From Clostridiales bacterium (GTDB lineage Bacteria; Bacillota; Clostridia; Oscillospirales; Oscillospiraceae): 5,334 nt of DNA. The position numbers and the translations under genes are program-made. Below, piece after piece: positions 1-3,907 of this stretch. The stretch spans positions 1-5,334 of the forward strand of contig JAJPXR010000205.1 in NCBI GenBank assembly GCA_021205375.1. The letters are read 5' to 3'. Each line of letters opens with the position of its first letter. Position 1 is the first letter of the stretch. The notes below the pieces were generated by a model. It was not told the DNA's origin. It made no database searches and was given only the letters and a program-made list of their open reading frames with translations.

Positions 1-221
1 CGGGCGGCCAGCACCTCCGGCGTCAGGGCGGAGAGGACGATGTGGTCGGAGTCCATAATCAGCACCGCCTTGGTCTTGCGGCCATAGGTGGCGTCGATGG
101 CGGTGCCCCGCTCCTTGCCCTCCTGCACAATGCGCTTGATGGGGGCGGAGTCCGGGCTGACCACCGCCAGCAGCCGCTCGGCGGAGACCATGCTGCCGAA
201 GCCGATGTTTAGTAGCTGCAA
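1..221 (-). CDS. remA: RemA (DUF370/YlzA) extracellular matrix regulator, N-terminal part, cut by the window edge
   Basis: Seventy-three complete codons are visible; the C-terminus lies outside the window. Near the N-terminus it reads LLNIGFGSMVSAERLLAVVS, followed by PDSAPIKR, IDATYGRKTKAV and IMDSDHIVLSAL, which is close to Bacillus RemA along its whole length. RemA is a small cytoplasmic protein that forms ring-shaped oligomers and binds DNA, activating biofilm-matrix and osmoprotection genes in B. subtilis. Residues I recall as important there (R18, P29, R50) correspond to R16, P27 and R48; the following Arg is Lys here. The start is taken as TTG at 221, because GGGGAGGGG lies 7 nt upstream. 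An in-frame ATG at 239 would give six more residues but has no Shine-Dalgarno site and would put that site inside the coding region. It follows yicC, as in B. subtilis, but is separated from it by a repeat island. Confidence 0.95.
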   Translation of the reverse strand, partial: MQLLNIGFGSMVSAERLLAVVSPDSAPIKRIVQEGKERGTAIDATYGRKTKAVLIMDSDHIVLSALTPEVLAA

Positions 222-228
222 ATGGATT

Positions 229-237
229 CCCCTCCCC
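229..237 (-). promoter_or_regulatory. Shine-Dalgarno site deciding the TTG start of remA
   Basis: On the minus strand GGGGAGGGG is followed by AATCCAT (7 nt) and then TTG. This spacing favours the TTG at 221 over the in-frame ATG at 239. Confidence 0.7.
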
Positions 238-240
238 ATT

Positions 241-282
241 TTAGCTCTTAGCTCTTGGCTTTTAGCTGTTAGCTGTTAGCTC
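241..282 (+). repeat. Tandem heptamer array, six units (TTAGCTC/TTAGCTG)
   Basis: Six in-phase 7-bp units: TTAGCTC, TTAGCTC, TTGGCTT, TTAGCTG, TTAGCTG, TTAGCTC. They lie directly upstream of the remA Shine-Dalgarno site and form the left terminus of the island. The array at 564-591 is the same motif in inverted orientation. Confidence 0.9.
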
Positions 283-306
283 GGAACTGCTGAACCGTTC
301 GCTCGG

Positions 307-368
307 AACCCCTCCGCCACCGCCTAAAGGCGGCGGCCCTCCTCCCCTTTCAGGGGAGGAAAGAGGGG
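307..368 (-). repeat. GC-rich hairpin repeat, copy A1 (minus orientation)
   Basis: This copy contains two stem-loops. The first is an imperfect stem around CCGCC-TAAA-GGCGG (319-332). The second is a perfect 8-bp stem, TCCTCCCC/GGGGAGGA (340-347 with 353-360), with a 5-nt loop. The part from 307 to 350 is a perfect 44-nt reverse complement of 1775-1818. The core CCCCTCT...CCTCCCCTGAAAGGGGAGG, read on the minus strand, is shared with copies A2 and B. There is no T-tract after the stems, so I do not call it a terminator. Confidence 0.85.
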
Positions 369-398
369 TGGTCAATTACCGAACGGTAGTTCTCCGTG

Positions 399-511
399 AA
401 AAACTTGTACTATATTGGGTAAAATCTCTGACCAAAATCAAGCACTATCCCCCCTCGCCGCCCCTGAAAGGGGAGGGGGACCATGCGAAGCATGGTGGAG
501 GGGTTTTCCCC
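399..511 (+). repeat. GC-rich hairpin repeat with leader, copy A2 (plus orientation)
   Basis: A leader (AAAACTTGTACT...GACCAAA...CAAGCACTATCCCC, about 399-452) aligns with 1628-1681 of copy B. It is followed by the core hairpin CCCCT-GAA-AGGGG (461-473), a second perfect stem ACCATGC/GCATGGT (480-486 with 490-496), and a GGGG-TTTT-CCCC hairpin (500-511). The arms match A1 and B, but the second stem differs in sequence: CATGC here, GCCGCC/GGCGG in the others. This suggests a modular or covarying hairpin between conserved arms. Confidence 0.8.
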
Positions 512-563
512 AGAATCACTGACAAGTCTGTTTCAAAGGGGCAACTGCAAAAGTGGCGGTGCC

Positions 564-591
564 TGGCTAACAGCTAACGGCTAACAGCTAT
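564..591 (-). repeat. Tandem heptamer array, four units, inverted relative to 241-282
   Basis: Plus-strand units are TGGCTAA, CAGCTAA, CGGCTAA and CAGCTAT. Reverse-complemented, they give TTAGCTG-like heptamers matching the left array. The array begins immediately after the yicC stop codon (TAA at 594-592) and forms the right terminus of the island. Confidence 0.9.
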
Positions 592-1470
592 TTACTCCAC
601 ATTCTGAATTTGTTCCCGGATCTTCTCCAGCTCGGCCTTCATGTCCACCACCAGCGTGGACATCTCCAAATCGTTGGCCTTGGAGCCGATGGTGTTGGTC
701 TCCCGGTTCATCTCCTGCACCAGGAAGTCCAGCTTGCGTCCGATGGGGCTGCCCCCCTCCAGCATAGCCCGGAACTGGGCGATGTGGCTGTGGAGCCGGA
801 CGGTCTCCTCGTCCACGGCGACCTTGTCGGCAAAGACGGCGGCCTCAGTGAGGATACGGCTCTCGTCCAGTTGCCGGTCCTCCAGCACCTCCTGGATGCG
901 GGTGGTGAGCTTGGCCCGGTATTCGGCCACCCGTTCGGGGCCGCGGGCCTCCACCTGGAGGGTGTACTGCTCCAGGGTGTCCAGGCGGCTGGAGAGGTCG
1001 TCCTTCAGCTTCTGGCCCTCTCTGGCGCGCATGGCGTCGAAATCGGCCAGCGCCAGGTCCGCCGCGTGGTGGACCTCCTTGGTCAGCTCGTCCAGGTCCT
1101 CCGGCACCTTCTCCACCCGGAACACGTCGGGGAACCGGGACAGCAGGTCGATGGAGACGGTATCGTTCAGGCCGAATTTGTCCGACATGGTCTCCAGCGC
1201 CCGCAGGTAGCCCGCCGCAACAGCTTCGTTCAGGGTGACGGAGACGGCCTCGGCGGTGGTGGTCTCGATGGTGACGAACACATCCACCTTGCCGCGGGTG
1301 ATGGTGCGCTTCACCCGCTGGGTGATGCCGTCCTCGGCGCAGGTGTAAACGCGGGGGATGCGGACGGTGCAGTCCAGATAGCGGTTGTTGACGCTGCGCA
1401 CCTCCACCAGGTAAGACCTGCCGTTCCCCAGCGTCTCTCCCCGGCCATAGCCGGTCATACTTTTCAGCAA
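592..1470 (-). CDS. yicC: YicC/YloC family endoribonuclease
   Basis: A 292-aa protein, full length for the family. The N-terminus has SMTGYGRG (residues 4-11), SVNNRYLD (26-33) and RGKVD (59-63). A central charged helical region (about 125-200) follows. The C-terminal DUF1732 part carries GRKLDFLVQEMNRE (244-257), NTIGSKAND and ELEKIREQIQNVE at the end. YicC proteins are cytoplasmic oligomeric endoribonucleases; E. coli YicC is linked to turnover of the small RNA RyhB, and B. subtilis YloC also cleaves RNA. The substrate here is unknown. The start is placed at TTG 1470, because AAGGAG (1484-1479) lies 8 nt upstream. The GTG at 1479 overlaps that Shine-Dalgarno site and cannot use it. The gene has its own strong promoter (1511-1539) and leads into remA, as in other Firmicutes, but with an insertion after its stop codon. 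Confidence 0.95.
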   Translation of the reverse strand: MLKSMTGYGRGETLGNGRSYLVEVRSVNNRYLDCTVRIPRVYTCAEDGITQRVKRTITRGKVDVFVTIETTTAEAVSVTLNEAVAAGYLRALETMSDKFGLNDTVSIDLLSRFPDVFRVEKVPEDLDELTKEVHHAADLALADFDAMRAREGQKLKDDLSSRLDTLEQYTLQVEARGPERVAEYRAKLTTRIQEVLEDRQLDESRILTEAAVFADKVAVDEETVRLHSHIAQFRAMLEGGSPIGRKLDFLVQEMNRETNTIGSKANDLEMSTLVVDMKAELEKIREQIQNVE

Positions 1471-1478
1471 AAGGGTCA

Positions 1479-1484
1479 CTCCTT
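1479..1484 (-). promoter_or_regulatory. Shine-Dalgarno site deciding the TTG start of yicC
   Basis: AAGGAG on the minus strand, 8 nt before TTG at 1470. The upstream in-frame GTG at 1479-1477 overlaps its last G, which rules that codon out as the main start. Confidence 0.8.
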
Positions 1485-1510
1485 GTTGTTCAGACGTTCA
1501 CAGAGAATAT

Positions 1511-1539
1511 ATTATACCAAAATTCCGGCGGACTGTAAA
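1511..1539 (-). promoter_or_regulatory. SigA-type promoter of yicC(-remA)
   Basis: On the minus strand, TTTACA (1539-1534), a 17-nt spacer and TATAAT (1516-1511), with TGG before the -10 giving an extended -10 (TGnTATAAT). Transcription should start near 1504, giving a leader of about 34 nt before the yicC start. It is a near-consensus housekeeping promoter and shows no operator-like symmetry that I can see. Confidence 0.85.
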
Positions 1540-1627
1540 GGGATTCAGCGCAGAGAAATCAATTTTGCACAGGAACCAGTTTCATCCGTTCCCTGTCGGG
1601 GCGGGAGAGAGAACGGCGGCGCTTAAC

Positions 1628-1818
1628 AAAAAATTTGTACTGTGCTGGGCAAGTGCAGACCAAACAGCAAGCACTATCCCCTCTTGCCTCCCCCTGTGAA
1701 GCGCGGGCCGAATGGCCAATTCCTTTTTCGCGCAAATGCAGGGAGCTATGGCCCTTTTGGGCCATGCGAGTCGCAAAGGGGAGGAGGGCCGCCGCCTTTA
1801 GGCGGTGGCGGAGGGGTT
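1628..1818 (+). repeat. GC-rich hairpin repeat with leader, copy B, interrupted by an internal segment
   Basis: The leader (1628 to about 1681: AAATTTGTACT, GACCAAAC, CAAGCACTATCCCC) aligns with copy A2. The core begins CCCCTCTTGCCTCCCC (from 1678), is broken at about 1697, resumes at 1775 with AAAGGGGAGG, and ends in the GCCGCCGCC-TTTA-GGCGGTGGC stem and GGAGGGGTT. The part 1775-1818 is a perfect inverted copy of 307-350. It has no heptamer arrays at its ends, unlike the yicC-remA island. Confidence 0.85.
1697..1774. repeat. About 78-bp segment inserted in the core hairpin loop of copy B
   Basis: Compared with A1 and A2, where CCCCT-GAA-AGGGG is continuous, copy B has about 78 extra bases between CCCCTG and AAAGGGG. 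The segment has its own perfect stem-loop, ATGGCCC-TTTT-GGGCCAT (1748-1765), a GGCC-GAAT-GGCC stem and separated GCGCG/CGCGC blocks. It could be a nested small element or a longer natural variant of the repeat. The exact boundaries are ambiguous by a few bases. Confidence 0.6.
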
Positions 1819-1853
1819 TCTGACGTATGGCTGTATGAAAGGAAGGGGCAGAT

Positions 1854-2390
1854 TCAAACGAATTTCGCCCGGCGCAGCACCGGCAGCAGCCGCTGCTGCA
1901 CGTAGGTCATGATTTGGGAAAAGGCGATGTCGTAGCACACAAAGACCACGTTGCCCACCGCCAGCAGCGCCCAGGAGCCGACGCCCCGGAAGGTCAGGGT
2001 GATTTGCAGCAGCTTTTGCAGCACCCAGTAGACCGCCAGCATCAGCACGTTGCCCACGGCCAGCTTCATGACCCACTCCAAAATCAGGTTTTTCCGGGCC
2101 TCGATCCACGCCTTGACCACCGGGTAAATGCCGAAGCACAGGCAGTAGTAGATCGCCACCTCTTTGCTGGGGAGCAGCAGCAGCCCCAGCACGCCGCTGA
2201 CCACATAGCAGCTCAGCCCGCCGCCGTAGCCCACGGCGCACACCGCCACAGCGACGGCCAGGCCGCTGACAGCGGAAAAGCCCATCCGCCCGGAGGGCAA
2301 AAAGCTGGCGATGAGCAGCAGCGCCAGAGTGACGGCGCTGAGCATGGCGCACAGCGCCACCTGCCGCAGTTGGCGGCGACGTTCTTCCAT
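1854..2390 (-). CDS. Small polytopic membrane protein, possibly ECF-transporter S-component-like
   Basis: A 178-aa protein with a short basic N-terminus (MEERRRQLRQ) and five to six hydrophobic segments at about 11-30, 38-55, 58-74, 78-91, 107-127 and 138-160. It ends in a basic tail (RRAKFV). The most distinctive stretch is LLLLPSKEVAIYYCLCFGIYP (about 70-90) followed by VVKAWIE, in the cytoplasmic-loop style of S components. Size and segment count fit the substrate-binding (S) subunits of energy-coupling-factor vitamin transporters, but I see no motif that names a ligand or proves contact with the T subunit. The start ATG lies 3 nt after the J-protein stop (TGA-GAA-ATG) with only a weak GGGGGG upstream, so translation is probably coupled. 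It is the last gene of the cdaA operon here. Function unknown; the S-component call is a low-confidence inference. Confidence 0.85.
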   Translation of the reverse strand: MEERRRQLRQVALCAMLSAVTLALLLIASFLPSGRMGFSAVSGLAVAVAVCAVGYGGGLSCYVVSGVLGLLLLPSKEVAIYYCLCFGIYPVVKAWIEARKNLILEWVMKLAVGNVLMLAVYWVLQKLLQITLTFRGVGSWALLAVGNVVFVCYDIAFSQIMTYVQQRLLPVLRRAKFV

Positions 2391-2393
2391 TTC

Positions 2394-3026
2394 TCAGCGC
2401 CCCCCACACATGCAGTTCAGGCACATCAGGGCGGTGCAGCAGTCCATCATGTCCATGCCCGTGCCCGCGCCGGTGTTGCGGTACGTGGGGCCTGCGTTTT
2501 GCATCATGTTCAGCGCCTGCCGGTATTCGCCGTTGTTGGGGTCCATGGACACCGCCTGCTGGTAGTCGTTCCGAGCCTCGTCCAGCCAGCCCCGCCGGTA
2601 GGCGATGCTGCCCTGGCAGAAGTACCACTCGGCGGTCTGGGGCTTCTGGTTCAGCATCTGGGCGGCCCGGTCCAGGTCGTTGGAGTTGATGGCGGTGCGC
2701 ACGTCGTTGTAGAGGGTGCCGCCGCTGTAGCCGTAATTTTGCTGATAGCCCTGCTGGTAGGTCTGTTGATACCCCTGCTGATAGCTCTGCTGGTAGCTCT
2801 GACCGCCGCTGCTGCCATTGTTCGGCTGGTAGGTCCCGGCCCGCATTTTGGTGATCTGGTCGTAAGCCTCGTTGATCTCCTTCATCTTTTCCTCGGCCAG
2901 GTCTGCCAGGGGATTGTTCTGGTAGTTGTCCGGGTGGTACTTTCGGGCCAACTGGCGATACGCCTGCTTGACCTCGCTGTCGGTGGCGGTGGGTTTCACA
3001 CCTAACACGCTGTAAGGATCGTTCAT
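2394..3026 (-). CDS. J-domain protein with YQQ repeats, TPR-like region and Cys-rich tail
   Basis: A 210-aa protein. Residues 1-65 form a J domain: DPYSVLGV, QAYRQLARKY, the essential HPD at 31-33, and INEAYDQI. Then come a low-complexity linker with YQQ tetrapeptides (77-100), a helical TPR-like part (about 104-172, with WYFCQGSIAYRRGWLDEA and DYQQAVSMDPNN), and a tail with five cysteines (C196, C197, C202, C205, C207). J domains stimulate the ATPase of DnaK; the HPD makes this one likely functional. It lacks the DnaJ zinc-finger and client-binding domains, so it is a specialised co-chaperone, not DnaJ itself. The TPR-like part may choose the partner, and the cysteine tail may bind metal. 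The ATG overlaps the previous stop (ATGA). The frame stays open upstream, but that stretch lies within the DUF5685 gene, so the start at 3026 is preferred. Confidence 0.92.
   Translation of the reverse strand: MNDPYSVLGVKPTATDSEVKQAYRQLARKYHPDNYQNNPLADLAEEKMKEINEAYDQITKMRAGTYQPNNGSSGGQSYQQSYQQGYQQTYQQGYQQNYGYSGGTLYNDVRTAINSNDLDRAAQMLNQKPQTAEWYFCQGSIAYRRGWLDEARNDYQQAVSMDPNNGEYRQALNMMQNAGPTYRNTGAGTGMDMMDCCTALMCLNCMCGGR
2727..2798 (-). repeat. In-gene 12-bp tandem repeat coding for [S/G/T]YQQ
   Basis: Five consecutive tetrapeptides SYQQ, SYQQ, GYQQ, TYQQ, GYQQ (residues 77-96) and a degenerate sixth (NYGY). They are encoded by 12-bp units ending in TAC/TAT-CAG-CAG on the minus strand. Copy number could vary between strains by slippage without a frameshift. 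Confidence 0.85.
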
Positions 3027-3907
3027 CTCTTTTGTCTCTCCCGTAGTAGTCGTTTTTGCTGTTTCCACTTGCCGCTGAGGACAAGCCGCTGTACCAGGGG
3101 CAGTCCGCCCCATAAAATATTTTCCAAAATGGGGGTGTTCTCCGTCTCCTCCAGCAGGGGGAGGGCGGACAGGGCCAGGTTGACGGAGTGGGTCAGTGTC
3201 ACGCGCAGTTGTTGTCCCTCCGGCCCGTCCGGGTCCGGAACCTTGTCCAGCCCGTAGCGGAGCAGGATGGGGTTGTAGCTGCCCTGTTCCAAATCCTCCG
3301 CCAGGTCGTCCCAGGCGTCGGTCAGGTAGATCCACCGCCCTACGTGGTAGAGCAGTTGCTCGGTGGCCCGGTCCCGGCCTGTATCGCCGGTGGGCGGGAC
3401 TGCTCCCGCCAGGATTTTGGCGAAGGCGTCCGCCGGGCGGTCCAGAGAGGGGCAGCGCTCCGCCTCCAGCCGGTGCAGCGCGTCCAGTTGGCGGTCAGCC
3501 AGCCGGTCGAAGTCCGGCCTGCGGCGCTGTGCGCGGCGATAGGCCCGCCGGAACACCCGCGAGAGCAGCCTTGCGCCCAGCCCCTTGAAAAAAGACTCGT
3601 CCTGCACCTGGTCCCGGAGCTTCCACCAGGTCAAAATCATGCACTCGTCCGCCGCCAGCTCCAGCGCGGCGCTGGTGGCGCAGCAGTTGCGACCCCGGCA
3701 GGGGGCCACTGGGCAGCGGCGCCTGTGTTGGTCGTCGCCCGCCCCCAGCAGCAGGGCCAGAAACGTGAAGTCGTAGCTCAGCAGCAGCCGGGACAACTGT
3801 CCGCACTGCCTGCCCATGGTGTGGCACAGACCGCAGTAGACCGCCCGGTAGCGCTCCCAGTCCTTCACCTTTAATTCTTCCCGGAGGGGCAGCACATAAC
3901 CGAACAT
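3023..3907 (-). CDS. DUF5685 family protein with isoprenoid-synthase-like Asp motifs
   Basis: A 294-aa protein that I recognise as DUF5685 from the start MFGYVLPLREELKV, ERYRAVYCGLCHTMG (19-32) and LLSYDFTFLALLL (42-54). Cysteines cluster in CGLC (25-28), C35 and CPVAPCRGRNCC (65-76), which could bind a metal. It is rich in helix-forming sequence with a strongly basic stretch (RRAYRRAQRRR, 120-130) and a basic C-terminus. KLRDQVQDE (96-104) and LTDAWDDLAEDLEQG (195-209, followed by YNP) resemble the two Asp-rich motifs of squalene/phytoene synthases. The catalytic role is unproven and the first motif is imperfect. I see no signal peptide. The start ATG shares one base with the cdaR stop (TGATG), with GGAG 8 nt upstream, and its own stop overlaps the J-protein ATG. 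This implies fixed co-expression with the c-di-AMP synthase genes. Confidence 0.85.
   Translation of the reverse strand: MFGYVLPLREELKVKDWERYRAVYCGLCHTMGRQCGQLSRLLLSYDFTFLALLLGAGDDQHRRRCPVAPCRGRNCCATSAALELAADECMILTWWKLRDQVQDESFFKGLGARLLSRVFRRAYRRAQRRRPDFDRLADRQLDALHRLEAERCPSLDRPADAFAKILAGAVPPTGDTGRDRATEQLLYHVGRWIYLTDAWDDLAEDLEQGSYNPILLRYGLDKVPDPDGPEGQQLRVTLTHSVNLALSALPLLEETENTPILENILWGGLPLVQRLVLSGKWKQQKRLLRERQKR

Larger units (their letters stand above)
242..590. mobile_element. MITE-like 349-bp repeat island between yicC and remA
   Basis: The island has no credible coding region. Its ends are inverted arrays of the same heptamer: TTAGCTG/TTAGCTC units reading inward on the left, and CAGCTAA/CGGCTAA units on the right. 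The trinucleotide TTT flanks both ends (239-241 and 591-593), which could be a 3-bp target duplication, though so short a match can occur by chance. Inside are two opposed copies of a hairpin repeat (307-368 and 399-511) and a short palindrome, TACCGAACGGTA, at 377-388. The right end touches the yicC stop codon and the left end nearly touches the remA Shine-Dalgarno site. Removing the island would leave an 18-nt yicC-remA gap, normal for an operon. It encodes no transposase, so any movement would need enzymes supplied from elsewhere. That it is mobile is an inference from structure alone. Confidence 0.6.
1480..1853. other. Gene-free region between the cdaA operon and yicC
   Basis: These 374 nt hold the yicC Shine-Dalgarno site and promoter (up to 1539), a stretch of about 90 nt in which I see only a weak GGAAC/GTTCC pairing (near 1570-1592), repeat copy B (1628-1818), and about 35 nt of unremarkable sequence before the stop codon of the membrane-protein gene. 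No stem with a U-tract is visible for ending the upstream operon. Any termination must use the repeat hairpins, Rho, or a site I cannot recognise. Confidence 0.7.

Noticed and set aside
395..440. Promoter inside the island for remA (minus strand, TATAGT near 409-414)
   Set aside because: A TATAGT-like -10 is visible, but the candidate -35 boxes (TTGGTC, TTTGGT) sit 15-16 nt away and match poorly. The aligned part of copy B has CACAGT instead, so it is not a conserved signal.
241..591. CRISPR array
   Set aside because: The repeats are 7 bp without spacers, and the longer repeats are hairpin elements in opposite orientations, not regularly spaced direct repeats.
1471..1479. GTG at 1479 as the yicC start
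   Set aside because: It overlaps the AAGGAG Shine-Dalgarno site; the TTG at 1470 has correct 8-nt spacing and gives the usual short N-terminus before SMTGYGRG.
1570..1592. GGAAC/GTTCC stem upstream of yicC as an operator or riboswitch
   Set aside because: Only five pairs with a long loop, upstream of the promoter, and no conserved riboswitch features.
610..1626. Long open frame of 338 codons on the plus strand opposite yicC
   Set aside because: It is the antisense shadow of a GC-rich gene: it is rich in G, H, L, V and Q, has no recognisable domain and no Shine-Dalgarno site, and runs through the yicC promoter.
1775..1850. Rho-independent terminator of the cdaA operon
   Set aside because: The GC-rich stem of copy B is present, but no run of U follows it on the minus strand.
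1914..3005. 363-codon plus-strand open frame opposite the membrane-protein and J-protein genes
   Set aside because: It spans two convincing minus-strand genes and has low-complexity His/Val/Gly composition without domain features.
1798..3084. 428-codon minus-strand open frame
   Set aside because: It is an out-of-frame reading of the J-protein and membrane-protein genes and runs into repeat copy B. Its Arg/Pro/Gly/Gln-rich composition is typical of a shadow frame.
3027..3335. N-terminal extension of the J-protein frame to 3335
   Set aside because: It overlaps the DUF5685 gene. The J domain begins right at the ATG at 3026, which makes an ATGA overlap typical of coupled genes.
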